This document shows, piece by piece, positions 9,601-18,373 of a stretch of 49,173 bases of DNA. The notes under the pieces are model-generated. The model was not told the origin of the DNA and searched no databases. It saw only the letters and a program-made list of their open reading frames with translations. How positions within the stretch are numbered: position 1 is the first letter of the stretch; every line of letters begins with the position of its first letter. Source of the stretch: CAYZRY01 sp964630225 (lineage in GTDB: Bacteria; Bacillota_I; Bacilli_A; RF39; UBA660); the NCBI GenBank assembly GCA_964630225.1, contig CAZVUK010000004.1:1-49173 (forward strand), written 5' to 3'. A program made the position numbers and the translations under genes.

Positions 9601-10317
9601 ACTTTTGATATAGCTGACGGTGTTACATCAGTTCATGGTTACGTTGTCGAAAATGGCCGTATCCATTTTGGTCAAGAATGTATCTTGAGATTTCCCGATA
9701 ACAACAACAGTTGTACTTCGGCATGTTTATCTAAGGATTTCCAGTGTATCAAAGATTATTGTACAAGCAACCCAACTGATGGCGGAAGATACAATTCAAC
9801 TAGTCAATGTATGAGTGTTTGTTCACTTGCGGGAACTTGTCGTCAAACATATGCTTGTGACGAAACGAGTGATATTGAAAAATACTGCCAAGGGAACTAT
9901 GCTAATGAAGGATATCCTAGTGCAGTAGCCTGTATGAATGACTGTGGTTGTTACAGTAGAGACTATTTCTATAGGCCTATCGATATCAGCGATCCATTTC
10001 CAGACCGCAAAGAAGGGCTCAATTGGTTTGGATATGTCAAGTATATTACCGAAGATAGTGATGATACAACCTCAACCGGTAGCAAAGGCATAAACAAAGC
10101 TGAATTTGTGATAAAACTTGATAGACAAAGATTACTAACTATTCGCGGCAACAATCGAGCTTATAATTTAAAAGCTCATCAAAATGCTTATCTCGATTAT
10201 GTAAGAAGAGTAAGTTATAGTAATCCAGAATATCAAAGTAAATTTATTCATGATGATGATTTAATGGGTGGAGGTTACAAAACATACTTCACTGTAATAA
10301 ACGGAAAAGAGCAATAG
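6697..10317 (+). CDS. Giant Cys-rich surface protein, fused two-domain form
   Basis: A 1206-residue exported protein of unknown function. Residues 1-25 are a signal peptide. Residues 26-195 form domain 1 (four Cys), ending in a membrane segment (about 198-216). A short basic loop is followed by a second hydrophobic stretch with a signal-peptidase-like site (about 231-249, ending NVNA), then a large domain 2 with about 32 Cys, including CPGCNC and repeated C-x3-C...C-x4-C modules, and a DYFYR...DPFPDR segment near the C-terminus. Domains 1 and 2 match the two separate genes 10384-11070 and 11072-14176. I infer export of both parts and possible cleavage at the internal signal into two products. 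Disulfide-rich adhesin or pilus-associated protein is the best guess. Confidence 0.85.
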   Translation: MNKKIIGYMTMFLFIFMIGIINVNAACKTSEKNALKKEAYKLEFDYDVEDGTINPYRFYNFTLKALNTSKNLYITNDSGENFFWREENESAAAPMGLYLNGSKIKLNVYSSSATKCPDTLLYTKTIQFPYYNDYSQREECKGLETYELCQRWFDNSSIDTEEKFLQALEDYKAGKLKNSTKESDKKDFNLIKLLDDNKIIVITVLAVVTVLLTAIKINKSKKSLKVKSLKVIMIFFFLLVFFAHGNVNAGSAIIGNPGGPSVPVQPGWDAYHYDESIAIRLSLYKYDGKKITAYGSVDLANHSFNYNAQAAGGVGKINYTQLGASLGFNQSKKGFNRTDPIIRDFFVKVGGSTRENKLREKIISKFRLSENPEAIANSVNAFFGLKNKVQANEIFDLYITVEPTVQIVIVNSAAPAKYGTTYELNRAFFDVLKNSNGLGSPIKTWYGNYIFAKLNQEHNDKHNFVGNTGNYIIKNEASAKDNNGYEINTDNRSGYGIGIFWLAGELKTCKSTCLNQTGDNLLMCAENYCQQNYKNQGVSKGKCITECGYTVEGLKCPVISDEKAVKTTCEADTQSSKSSCSVSKGNINGVPYSYMIDCNTATKTSFPDLPAAVAQGAGFEYNVAISGSKTCLLTFDYLRWKYDYAAAETTEERQGLIAVLNDFNKQSWKNLTYDSKNTDIKIQIDEKLANKTNTIKKTLVVQDKYQYGSLDVETRVRGVQPVYSYYNGIRINASVNTMATSSNNGALYKLPPVCLSYRDSGEIINPNNKGLCTALGTGPYNKIYTSLNAKEDAVNNSLTVVIDGNASGMSAENSCRYINKDVSCELTTISVPDAKGFYPRGVPLNLELVILGDRSLIKSYGVDGATKLPTGRFKFVWPNPASSKTEFKINGWIKTAKQTINCPVKINLTSDCPGCNCKFEPVVKNGNKYTVSLSTAGHNATSKYYISFNKGFDVNNEKLQKYYERSNVTFDIADGVTSVHGYVVENGRIHFGQECILRFPDNNNSCTSACLSKDFQCIKDYCTSNPTDGGRYNSTSQCMSVCSLAGTCRQTYACDETSDIEKYCQGNYANEGYPSAVACMNDCGCYSRDYFYRPIDISDPFPDRKEGLNWFGYVKYITEDSDDTTSTGSKGINKAEFVIKLDRQRLLTIRGNNRAYNLKAHQNAYLDYVRRVSYSNPEYQSKFIHDDDLMGGGYKTYFTVINGKEQ
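7361..7390 (+). repeat. 15-bp perfect tandem duplication at the fusion junction
   Basis: AAAGCCTAAAAGTAA occurs twice head to tail (7361-7375, 7376-7390), encoding SLKVK then SLKVI in the cytoplasmic loop between the two hydrophobic segments of the fused surface protein. Confidence 0.95.
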
Positions 10318-10326
10318 TCTCTTTTC
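10305..10326 (+). terminator. Terminator of the fused Cys-rich gene
   Basis: GAAAAGAG ... CTCTTTTC hairpin that includes the stop codon, followed by a T-rich stretch. Confidence 0.7.
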
Positions 10327-10332
10327 TTTTGC

Positions 10333-10362
10333 TTGTATTTTTATCTATAACTATTGTATAAT
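10333..10362 (+). promoter_or_regulatory. Promoter of the split Cys-rich pair
   Basis: TTGTAT (10333-10338), 18-base spacer, TATAAT (10357-10362). A strong TTGGAGG ribosome site follows before ATG 10384. Confidence 0.6.
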
Positions 10363-10383
10363 TAATATATAATTGGAGGATAT

Positions 10384-11070
10384 ATGAAGTTAAGAAAATC
10401 AATAATGTTTATACTTTTTATCACAATCTTTTTTATGAGTGCAAAAGTATATGCATACTGTGATAGCAAGGCTATTTCTCAGTACAAAAAAGAAGCATAT
10501 AAAGTTGAATTTGATTACAACTTTGATGATTCTTTTAATACTAGTTTAGAGTACTACATGAACGTAACAGCAACAAACTTAAATAAGAATTTAATGATTA
10601 AGGATTCAAGTGGAGCAACTTTCTTGTATGATGAAAGTAGTAAAGAAAAATTCTCTAACTTAGGAACTTATGACAATGGAGCTAAAGTAGTATTTACTGT
10701 TTACACTTCGGTTGATACGCCTTGTCCTAATACTTCACTTTACAAAAAGACTTATCAATTACCACATTACAATATTTATTCTAAACATGTAGCTTGTAAA
10801 GGAAATGAAGAGTTTGAACTTTGTGATAGATGGTATCCAAAAGAAATAGAGAATGAAAAGAATTTTGTCGAAGCGGTTCATGCTTATGAAAAAGAAAAAG
10901 CAGACAAACCAGTCAAAGACGAAAAGGTCAACTTTGCTGATCAAGTATTAAACTTTCTCAAAAACTATTACATCTTGTTAATAATTCCAATTGTGATAGC
11001 AATAGTTGTAGTCGTAATTAGAAAATTAAATAAAGATAAGAAAAAAATTAAAATCAAGTTGGAGGATTAA
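10384..11070 (+). CDS. Exported Cys-containing protein with C-terminal membrane anchor (domain 1 homologue)
   Basis: A 228-residue protein: signal peptide to about residue 25, an extracellular domain with four Cys (YCD, PCPN, ACKG, LCDRW), a membrane segment around 197-215 and a basic cytoplasmic tail. It matches the first about 215 residues of the fused protein at 6697 throughout: the Cys spacing, KKEAYK.EFDY, YKK/TKT...P.YN.YS and CKG.E..ELC.RW are shared. Function is unknown. It ends one base before the next gene, whose GGAGGA ribosome site overlaps its last codons, so it is co-expressed with the 1034-residue partner; I infer that the two proteins act together at the surface. Confidence 0.88.
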   Translation: MKLRKSIMFILFITIFFMSAKVYAYCDSKAISQYKKEAYKVEFDYNFDDSFNTSLEYYMNVTATNLNKNLMIKDSSGATFLYDESSKEKFSNLGTYDNGAKVVFTVYTSVDTPCPNTSLYKKTYQLPHYNIYSKHVACKGNEEFELCDRWYPKEIENEKNFVEAVHAYEKEKADKPVKDEKVNFADQVLNFLKNYYILLIIPIVIAIVVVVIRKLNKDKKKIKIKLED

Positions 11071-11071
11071 T

Positions 11072-14000
11072 ATGAAGAAATTTCTACTTAAGACAGTTTT
11101 GTTCTTATCGATATTTATGATTAGTTTTTCTGTCGCAGCTTGGGGAGATGAAACAAATCCAATCGATGGGAGTGCCTCTGGTGGTTACGATGGGAAGGGC
11201 GGAGTAGCTTGCGGAGGAAATTGTAGTTACTCATTTGATCCAACCTCTAAAGGAGTCAGACTATCACTATATCGTTATCCAGGTGGAGGAAAGCAACACT
11301 TAAAGGCAGTTGGAAAAACGGTCGATATGATTGTTTTTGGTCAAACTTGGAGCAGTAGCGTTTTGTCAACTGATCGCAAAGGAAAACTTACATATACAAT
11401 GATTGAAAATTCTAAACCAGTTTTTAAAAGATCTGCTGGCGGACTTAAATTACCGCGGTTTTTTGGTATAAAGAGTTTATATATACCAGATTATTGGGAT
11501 TATCCAGGATTTTCAGTTGATGAGCCAAGTTTTCGGGCTTCAGTCATTGAATACTTTAAGTTACGTGGAACGGTTAGAGAAATTGCCACAGTTGTTAACA
11601 ATTTCTTCGGAATTGCTGGCACAGCTCAAGAAATAAATCCTACTATCGAAGTTTTGCCATACTATATAGTAATTGAACCAACCATTAGACATACGGTTGC
11701 TGGAACTAGTTATTATGGAACAGCTTATGAGTTAAATATGGAACTATTCAATAAAAATAATAGTTCTGTTTCTCAGTGGATGAACACGCATTACGGTAAT
11801 GCGTTAGTCTCTCAACTTAATCAAGAAGAAAACGATATCTACAATCTAGTTGCCCCTCGCAAAGGAAAAGAATCAGTTGATTATTTTATTGATAGTGTAA
11901 CCGGTTCATCTCAACAAAGTGGTCTCAGCATCAATACAAATCCAAGATCAGCTTACGGAATATCTGTATATTTCTTAAGTGCCTTTAGAGCGACTTGTCA
12001 AACGGCTTGTGGTGGTAAAATGGGCGATGATAAATTAAGTTGTGCAGAGCAATGGTGTGAAAATACGAACGGAAAAAATGATGTTCAAAATAAAGCATAT
12101 TGTATGACCGAGTGTGGAATTAATCCCGATGATTATAAACCGAAATGTCCACCGGTTTTAGGAAATAAAAAAGCACCAGTTGAAGTTTGTACAGGAACAT
12201 CTAAAAACGTAATTCCCTCATGTGTTGTTCAAAAAGCAAGCCTTAAAGAAGGCGGAGATTATTATTATTTAGAAAAATGTACTGTCGAATCTGATGTAAC
12301 ATTTCCGGAGATAACGGGATTAATAAAACCAGGTGAAGGTTTTGAATTTCCAACGCTTGTCGCAGGTAATAAATCATGTACGCTAGAATTTTCAGCAGAC
12401 TACTGGAAATGGTTATACGCCTCGCTTAGTAATTCTAATAAAGCCCCAGCCTTTAACGCCATCAAAGATTTCGAAGCTAAAGATTGGAAAACACAAAAAT
12501 ATAATTCTTCACTTCTAAATATGACTCTTCAAGTTGAATATGATGTAAGTGGTAAGAAAACCGCTAAGGAAGTAAAACTACTGCCAGATAGAATTTTAAA
12601 AGATTCAGACTTGCATGTTACCAAAACAGTTTTACCGGCTAAACAGTTATATTCGTTTATCGGTGGAAAAAGATTTAATGCAAGTGTAAGAGATGCAAAA
12701 AGTGAAAACAATAATCAAACAATGTATAGATTGTCACAGGTTTGTATAAGTAGAACAGTAAATGGAAAAGTTTATGATGCAACAGCAGGAAAATGTATAT
12801 CCGATGACTTTGGCCCGTACAATAAATTCTATACTGATTTTAAGACAAAAATAGGGAGTATTATTAGTACTGCCGTCAAGGTAACCGATAACAATCCAGG
12901 TGGACTACCTAACGATTATTTGTGTAGTTCTCCTCCTAGGGCATCAGATGTAGCTTGCAGTTTAGTTACTACCGGAATGACCAAAGTTCAAGTTCCGCGC
13001 GAAACTTATGATAAACACTACTACGACGGAGATATAATTAAATACAAACTTCAAGTCGAAGGAGATCGTACTAAAGCAGTTAATGCTGGTGTCACAGGTG
13101 GAACTTTAATCTCAGCTAAAGATGCAATTCCACTAGAGTTCTCCGTCCCAGTTAAATTTACCGAAAAAGATTCCGGAGGATACGCGACACAGCGCATCGA
13201 AGGATGGATTCAAAGAACAGATGGAACAAGAGTTTTATGTCCAGTTATCATCAAAACCAAAGAAACACCATCTTGTCCAGCTTGTGTCTGTCAGCTTACT
13301 AAAGAGACAGTTAACGGTGTTACAACTTATAGATTTTTACGTCAAAATGAAAACCCAGCTGGATCTATTTACTATATCAGAGCGGGAGGTCCATTTGATG
13401 TTAATAACCCCGCAAGTGGTCAGTACATAAGAGATAGACTAGAAGTAAAAGATGGAGAACTTCCTCAATCAGTTTATGCTTCGGTTGTTATAAATGGCCG
13501 CATTTACAATAAAGACTGTGAATACTTAGTTACACCTAAAACGTGTAGCGAAGCAATTAATGAATGTTCAGCTAAAAGTACTATGACTTGTGTCGTTGCC
13601 TTTTGCTCAAATGATTCGTATCGTATGAGTGCTCCGGGTAACTACTTAAATAGAGATGATTGTATCGAACGTTGTAGTGGAACAGCATTAAGTTGTAAGC
13701 AAAAGTATTTACCAACACAATCAACTTTAATAAAACAATACTGTAGTAACAACTATCGTAGCGATGGATATCCATCAGCTGAAATATGTATCAGTGATTG
13801 TAGCGCTCTTGGAGCAGACTACTTTTACCGTTCAGTTAATCCAGTTGATCCCTTCCCACAAAGATCGGCAATTGGTAACTGGTATGGTTTAGAAGACTTA
13901 ATCAAAAATGATGCCGAAGATAAGACCTCTATTTCAACAGGAAAACCAGAATATGTGATAAATCTTAATTCGACAGCTATTAGAGAAATAAGAAATAGCA

Positions 14001-14176
14001 ACGCTACTCTAAATAGAAGAGGCGAGAGTGCTTATACCGATTATTACATGGCTAGTAGAGCTACAAGGCCTAAGGGTGTTCCAGCTATGGAGTACCGTAG
14101 TAAGTTTATAAATGATAAGTCTAACAATGATGGTTTTAACCAATATTTCAAGGTTATAAACGGTATAAATAAATAA
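11072..14176 (+). CDS. Giant Cys-rich surface protein (domain 2 homologue)
   Basis: A 1034-residue secreted protein with a signal peptide ending near residue 23 and about 32 Cys, the same number I count in domain 2 of the fused gene. Shared landmarks include a G-rich N-terminus followed by RLSLY.Y, AYGI.(I/V)(F/Y).L..E/FR.TC, C..EC motifs, a CPACVC cluster, GYPSAEIC.SDC and DYFYR...DPFP.R near the C-terminus. No transmembrane anchor or sortase signal is visible after the signal peptide, so it may be held by its partner 10384-11070 or form part of a pilus. No known family is recognised. A GGAGG site five bases upstream supports the start. A terminator follows. Confidence 0.88.
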   Translation: MKKFLLKTVLFLSIFMISFSVAAWGDETNPIDGSASGGYDGKGGVACGGNCSYSFDPTSKGVRLSLYRYPGGGKQHLKAVGKTVDMIVFGQTWSSSVLSTDRKGKLTYTMIENSKPVFKRSAGGLKLPRFFGIKSLYIPDYWDYPGFSVDEPSFRASVIEYFKLRGTVREIATVVNNFFGIAGTAQEINPTIEVLPYYIVIEPTIRHTVAGTSYYGTAYELNMELFNKNNSSVSQWMNTHYGNALVSQLNQEENDIYNLVAPRKGKESVDYFIDSVTGSSQQSGLSINTNPRSAYGISVYFLSAFRATCQTACGGKMGDDKLSCAEQWCENTNGKNDVQNKAYCMTECGINPDDYKPKCPPVLGNKKAPVEVCTGTSKNVIPSCVVQKASLKEGGDYYYLEKCTVESDVTFPEITGLIKPGEGFEFPTLVAGNKSCTLEFSADYWKWLYASLSNSNKAPAFNAIKDFEAKDWKTQKYNSSLLNMTLQVEYDVSGKKTAKEVKLLPDRILKDSDLHVTKTVLPAKQLYSFIGGKRFNASVRDAKSENNNQTMYRLSQVCISRTVNGKVYDATAGKCISDDFGPYNKFYTDFKTKIGSIISTAVKVTDNNPGGLPNDYLCSSPPRASDVACSLVTTGMTKVQVPRETYDKHYYDGDIIKYKLQVEGDRTKAVNAGVTGGTLISAKDAIPLEFSVPVKFTEKDSGGYATQRIEGWIQRTDGTRVLCPVIIKTKETPSCPACVCQLTKETVNGVTTYRFLRQNENPAGSIYYIRAGGPFDVNNPASGQYIRDRLEVKDGELPQSVYASVVINGRIYNKDCEYLVTPKTCSEAINECSAKSTMTCVVAFCSNDSYRMSAPGNYLNRDDCIERCSGTALSCKQKYLPTQSTLIKQYCSNNYRSDGYPSAEICISDCSALGADYFYRSVNPVDPFPQRSAIGNWYGLEDLIKNDAEDKTSISTGKPEYVINLNSTAIREIRNSNATLNRRGESAYTDYYMASRATRPKGVPAMEYRSKFINDKSNNDGFNQYFKVINGINK

Positions 14177-14202
14177 AAGAAATTGCTAAAATTTCTTTTT
14201 TT
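14175..14202 (+). terminator. Terminator of the Cys-rich unit
   Basis: AAAAGAAAT / ATTTCTTTT around a seven-base loop, then T-run, directly before the Tad-cluster promoter. Confidence 0.85.
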
Positions 14203-14206
14203 ATCG

Positions 14207-14235
14207 TTGTCTTTTTAATATCGATAGGGTATAAT
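14207..14235 (+). promoter_or_regulatory. Promoter of the Tad-like pilus operon
   Basis: TTGTCT (14207-14212), 17-base spacer, TATAAT (14230-14235). The leader of about 45 bases holds a small hairpin (GTGGT ... ACCAC, about 14257-14274) just before the AAGGAG ribosome site, which could affect translation start. Confidence 0.65.
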
Positions 14236-14287
14236 TAATTATAGTATTATAGTAGGGTGGTGGGCTTCTACCACGGAAGGAGTTAAG

Positions 14288-14815
14288 ATGAAAGTATCTT
14301 ATTGGGCATATTTGCTATTATTCTTAGGAATATTTGGTATTGTACTTATAAACCTTTTTGGTAATTTGACAACAAGCAATGAGCAAGATTATCATTTGTT
14401 AAAGGAGATTACCGAAGCAGCTATGATCGATGCTGTCGATTTGAACGCTGTAAGAGAAGGTATCGGTTATGATGGGGTAACAATAGAGACAGCACCTGAA
14501 TATATGCACTGCGTAGAATACAGTAGCAGTAGTCCACGTATTATCAGGGAAAAGTTTGTCGAAAGTTTTGTCCGACGTTTTGCCGAAGTAGCTAAAACCA
14601 ACGATAACTACAAAATATCATTTGACGATATTGATGAGTGCCCACCTAAGGTAAGTGTGACAGTAACAACACAAGAGAGTCTTGGATTTTTCCAAAAGAT
14701 GTTCGGAGTTAAAGAACAGGTCAGCGAAGATGGAAAAACTAAAGTAAACTACGAAACAGACACAGCAGATGTAGTAAATACACTAACTGCTATATTAGAA
14801 ACAAAGAAAGATTAA
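14288..14815 (+). CDS. Single-pass membrane protein, pseudopilin-like, first gene of Tad-like operon
   Basis: A 175-residue protein with an N-terminal membrane helix (about 5-25) right after a very short MKVSYW leader, then a helical stretch and a small extracellular domain with two Cys. This architecture is shared by TadE/TadG-type pseudopilins, but I cannot assign a named family with certainty. It begins the operon containing CpaB, CpaF, TadB and TadC with no terminator in between, so a role in pilus assembly or initiation is inferred from context. The start is supported by AAGGAG six bases upstream. Confidence 0.7.
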   Translation: MKVSYWAYLLLFLGIFGIVLINLFGNLTTSNEQDYHLLKEITEAAMIDAVDLNAVREGIGYDGVTIETAPEYMHCVEYSSSSPRIIREKFVESFVRRFAEVAKTNDNYKISFDDIDECPPKVSVTVTTQESLGFFQKMFGVKEQVSEDGKTKVNYETDTADVVNTLTAILETKKD

Positions 14816-14841
14816 AAAGAATAAAAAAGAGGTAAATAATT

Positions 14842-15687
14842 ATGAATAGTACAATGATTAAATTCAAAAAAATGATTAGTAATAGAAACACGGTAATGAT
14901 CATATCGGCTCTGGCTGGAATTATCGTTTTATTCGTTGCTTATAATATCCGTGTTAACCAAGCTGTTAAACCGGTAAAGGTGCCTGTAGCAGCAGTTACA
15001 ATACAGCCCAGAACCAGAATAACCGAAGATATGATCGAATATATCGAAGTACCAAAAGATGCGACAGATGCTACTAATACAATTCTTAAAGCAGAGATGG
15101 TATTAAACCACTATTCGAGAGTAAACACAGTTATTCCAAGAGGAAGTTTATTCTATACTGAAGCAGTTGTAAGTAAAGAAGAACGTTCTGACTCATATGT
15201 AGATGAACTTGAAAAAGGTGAAACACTTTACTCACTTGGAGTAGAAATCGGAGATACATATGGAAACTCGTTACTTCCAGGAAGTTTTATCGACATCTAT
15301 ATTGAAACATCAAGCGATCAAAATAAAGCTTTGATTGGGAAATTTATAGCTAATATCAAGTTATTAGCAGTCAAAGATAACAACGGTGATAACGTATTTG
15401 AAAATCAAGAGGAAAAAAGAACACCAGCTACGATAATCTTTGCACTTCCAGATGATATGCATAGACTTCTGCTTGGAGCACAGTATATTAATAATCTAGA
15501 TGGACAGGGAATGCTTAGAATAAAACCTATTCCAATCCTAGTTAACGATGAAGATGCCGAAGATTTAAAACCATCGATTGCTAATAGCGCAACTGAAGAA
15601 TTTGTTAGAGATAAGATGGAGTTATTACCAGATGATTATGATAAGACACCATTAACTGTTAAAAAAGATAATAAAAAAGAGGAATAA
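14842..15687 (+). CDS. cpaB: CpaB-like (SAF domain) pilus assembly protein
   Basis: A 281-residue protein: cytoplasmic basic N-terminus, membrane helix (about 17-36), then a SAF-like domain beginning VPVAAVTIQPRTRITEDMIEYIEVP (46-70 region) and an RcpC/CpaB-type domain with the segment YSLGVEIGDTYGNSLLPGSFIDIYI. CpaB acts at the outer face of Tad/Flp pilus machines. In a monoderm with no secretin it probably contacts the pilus base or wall. The gene lies 26 bases after 14288-14815 and two bases before cpaF, in one operon. The C-terminal tail is acidic and probably flexible. Confidence 0.85.
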   Translation: MNSTMIKFKKMISNRNTVMIISALAGIIVLFVAYNIRVNQAVKPVKVPVAAVTIQPRTRITEDMIEYIEVPKDATDATNTILKAEMVLNHYSRVNTVIPRGSLFYTEAVVSKEERSDSYVDELEKGETLYSLGVEIGDTYGNSLLPGSFIDIYIETSSDQNKALIGKFIANIKLLAVKDNNGDNVFENQEEKRTPATIIFALPDDMHRLLLGAQYINNLDGQGMLRIKPIPILVNDEDAEDLKPSIANSATEEFVRDKMELLPDDYDKTPLTVKKDNKKEE

Positions 15688-15689
15688 AA

Positions 15690-17456
15690 ATGGATGAAGC
15701 TATGAATTTAAACGGAATGGGTATAGAACCCGTTACTGCGGATTCAAATGCTAATTCAGTTGTAGAAATAAAAGAGGAAGGAGCTATCGAGCAAGCAGTA
15801 GTAAGTGAACCGGTTTATCCGGTCCAAAATCCCGCGCCAGCAGTAGCTCCAGAAGTTCCTGCACCAGCATCAATTACTGCTTCTCCTAGCGACCAGGTCC
15901 CTGTTATTACACCTGATAGTGTGGAAAGCGCAGCAATAATAGTTGAAACTCCAGTCATGGTTGCAACCGATAACGGTTTGCCTATGCCTAGTGAGAAAGT
16001 AACAATCGATGGACCTCTTGGACCAACCCAAGTAGATGCCGTCGATCTTGGTATGGTTAAAACTGTAGAAGAGCCAAACCCACAAGTAGCAGAGCCTAAT
16101 ACTATGGAAGCTGCTCCTGAGACACCAATTTTAAACGAAATACCGGTTGAAGTATCTTCGGAAGTAGCTGAATCCCCGGTTGAAGCGGCATCATTATTTT
16201 CAATGCCGACAGCCGAAGCAGTATCTAGTCCCAGCGAGATGGAAGAAGTCGCAGCTATGGGAAAAGAACTGTTTGAAAACGCCGGAGCAAATGCTAATAA
16301 AAGTGAGAATCTCTTTTCTAATATGGACTTTGGTCCACTTAAAAAGTATATTGATGAAGATGATATTACCGATATTTCATATAGTAATGGTGGTCAACTT
16401 TGGCTTAAGTCATTAAGTAGGGGAGTCTACCGTGCACAAGAGCAAAATATCAATGATGCACTTGTCGAAAAGATCGCTTTCCAGTGTTCTAACGTCATGG
16501 GTAAGACATTTAATATGGCCCATCCGTTCCTTGACTCGGAGTCATCAGAACTACGTATGAACTTCGTTCATGATTCGATAGCCAGAAATGGTATAGCTGC
16601 TGTTTTTCGTAAAACACCAGCCCGTATCCGACTTGAAAAAGAAAAAATACTCGGTGAGAAATATATAACCTTAAGTATTCATGACTTTTTAATAAAAGCT
16701 GTCCAAGGACATAGTAATATAATAGTAGCCGGAGAAACTGGTTCGGGTAAAACCGAGCTTGTCAAATATCTAGCCAGTCATACATCTTTTAATGAAAAGT
16801 TAATTACAATCGAGGATACACTCGAGCTTCATTTAGATAGAATATTTCCTGAGCGTGATATCGTTGCCATGAAGACAAATAACATTGCTTCATATTCTGA
16901 TGTACTTGTCACCTGTATGAGACAGAATCCTAAATGGATACTTCTTTCCGAGGTTCGTTCAGCAGAAGCTGTAACGGCTGTTCGTAACTCGATATCATCA
17001 GGGCACAATATCTTATCAACTATCCATGCTGACAAAGCTGAAAATATACCTCAACGTATGTATAGCTTACTTGAGTCAAACATTGATGTCGAACAATTCT
17101 TAGCAATGATTTATAGATATGTTCATTTAGGTGTTTACGTTCGTGGTCGCTTTGATCCAGCCGAAGGAAGATTCGTCCGTGAAATTGGGGAAGTAACCGA
17201 ATTTTACGTAGATGAGAACAATAATCCAGTTAGTAACACAATATATAGAAAAACGGTCGCCGGACTTGAGACTTATCACAATATAAGTGATCATCTGCTC
17301 GAATATTTAGAAGGACAAGGAGTAGAAATAGCAGATTTAAAAAACTTTGCTCCAAGTAACAATAGTGGAACTGGTGAAGAACTATCAGACTTAGCGATAG
17401 CTAGTGCATCTGATCCAAACTTCACTCAGGTAGCTATCGATAAAATAAATCAATAA
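15690..17456 (+). CDS. cpaF: CpaF/TadA-like secretion ATPase with long disordered N-terminus
   Basis: A 588-residue hexameric ATPase that powers pilus extrusion. Catalytic features: Walker A GETGSGKT (348-355), the Asp-box ITIEDTLEL just after, Walker B-like WILLSEVRSAEA, and the His-box GHNILSTIHADKAENIPQRM. The N-terminal about 205 residues are rich in Pro, Ala, Glu and Val (VAPEVPAPA and similar) and predicted disordered, which is unusual for CpaF and could tether cargo or partners. The ATPase core matches the Tad family better than VirB11 because it lies with TadB and TadC. It is co-transcribed with cpaB (two-base gap) and the platform genes. Confidence 0.93.
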   Translation: MDEAMNLNGMGIEPVTADSNANSVVEIKEEGAIEQAVVSEPVYPVQNPAPAVAPEVPAPASITASPSDQVPVITPDSVESAAIIVETPVMVATDNGLPMPSEKVTIDGPLGPTQVDAVDLGMVKTVEEPNPQVAEPNTMEAAPETPILNEIPVEVSSEVAESPVEAASLFSMPTAEAVSSPSEMEEVAAMGKELFENAGANANKSENLFSNMDFGPLKKYIDEDDITDISYSNGGQLWLKSLSRGVYRAQEQNINDALVEKIAFQCSNVMGKTFNMAHPFLDSESSELRMNFVHDSIARNGIAAVFRKTPARIRLEKEKILGEKYITLSIHDFLIKAVQGHSNIIVAGETGSGKTELVKYLASHTSFNEKLITIEDTLELHLDRIFPERDIVAMKTNNIASYSDVLVTCMRQNPKWILLSEVRSAEAVTAVRNSISSGHNILSTIHADKAENIPQRMYSLLESNIDVEQFLAMIYRYVHLGVYVRGRFDPAEGRFVREIGEVTEFYVDENNNPVSNTIYRKTVAGLETYHNISDHLLEYLEGQGVEIADLKNFAPSNNSGTGEELSDLAIASASDPNFTQVAIDKINQ

Positions 17457-17470
17457 AGGAGGTAATGACC

Positions 17471-18373
17471 TTGCTGATAACAGAATTTTTAATAATATTA
17501 TTCTTATTTGCTTTTGCATCTTTATACTTTGTTAGTAAGGGTGAATCAGTTTATAAATTTGTAAGTTCAACCGCAGGTACTATTTATGATAAATATGCCC
17601 CATTTTCTTACAAAAATATAAGAAAAAAAGTAAAAGAATTAGGTCAAGAATATACGTATAGAGAATACATGACACAGTTATTATTATTTGGTGGAGGGGC
17701 TTTTTTAATATCGTATCTTTACTTTTATAATATAGTTGTATCAATTATGTATGTAGCAGCAGCGATACTATTTATTCCGTATTTGACATATCTTCGTTGC
17801 AAACGCATTTACAGTGAGTTTATTTTTGAACAGATTCAAGTATATACGACTAATACAATTATGGAGTTTCAAACGACACAAAGTTTTGTTAAAGCTCTAG
17901 AGGGAGTATATAGTTCGGGTGTTCTTCAGGACCCTGTTTTATCAGATGTTAAAATTATGATCGATATGGCCTATCAAAATGGGGACATAGATCAATCACT
18001 CGATTACATGGATGAAAGATATGACTTTTATATGACGAGAAATATGCATCAGCTATTCCTTCAAATTACTAAAGAGGGAACGAGAGATTCAAACGACGTA
18101 TTAGAAAATATGCTTGTCGATATAGATATTCTAGTCGAGGGTGTTTACCGTGATAGAATAGATAGACAAAAATTCCACAGACAGTTCGTTCAATTTGGTC
18201 TAATGCTCTATTTATTAGTAATGGTTGTGCAATACATGCTAACTGTTGAAACATATCAAAAATTACTTAAAAACCCAATAGTCTTAGTAGCTTTACATAT
18301 AATAGTATTAAGTAATAGCTTCTTCCTAGTATCGGGAGAAAAATATTATAATGAGAATGTGGGGGCGGAATAA
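17471..18373 (+). CDS. tadB: TadB-like pilus platform protein
   Basis: A 300-residue polytopic inner-membrane platform protein of the GspF/TadB class; membrane segments lie near the N-terminus (about 4-20), in the middle (about 70-110, two segments) and at the C-terminus (two segments after about 240), with a cytoplasmic helical domain that would contact CpaF. An ATG at 17465 is only two bases from the AAAGGAGG site (17455-17462), whereas the TTG at 17471 is at the normal spacing of eight, so I prefer the TTG start. It overlaps the next gene by one base (TAATG). Confidence 0.82.
   Translation: MLITEFLIILFLFAFASLYFVSKGESVYKFVSSTAGTIYDKYAPFSYKNIRKKVKELGQEYTYREYMTQLLLFGGGAFLISYLYFYNIVVSIMYVAAAILFIPYLTYLRCKRIYSEFIFEQIQVYTTNTIMEFQTTQSFVKALEGVYSSGVLQDPVLSDVKIMIDMAYQNGDIDQSLDYMDERYDFYMTRNMHQLFLQITKEGTRDSNDVLENMLVDIDILVEGVYRDRIDRQKFHRQFVQFGLMLYLLVMVVQYMLTVETYQKLLKNPIVLVALHIIVLSNSFFLVSGEKYYNENVGAE

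Noticed and set aside
6697..10317. Fused gene as a simple assembly chimera of the two copies
   Set aside because: The fused copy differs in sequence from the split copy along its entire length, and the junction is a clean in-frame loop, so it looks like a real paralogue; a local base error at the junction cannot be fully excluded.
14236..14287. Riboswitch before the Tad operon
   Set aside because: The leader is only about 45 bases, enough for one small hairpin, and matches no riboswitch fold that I know.
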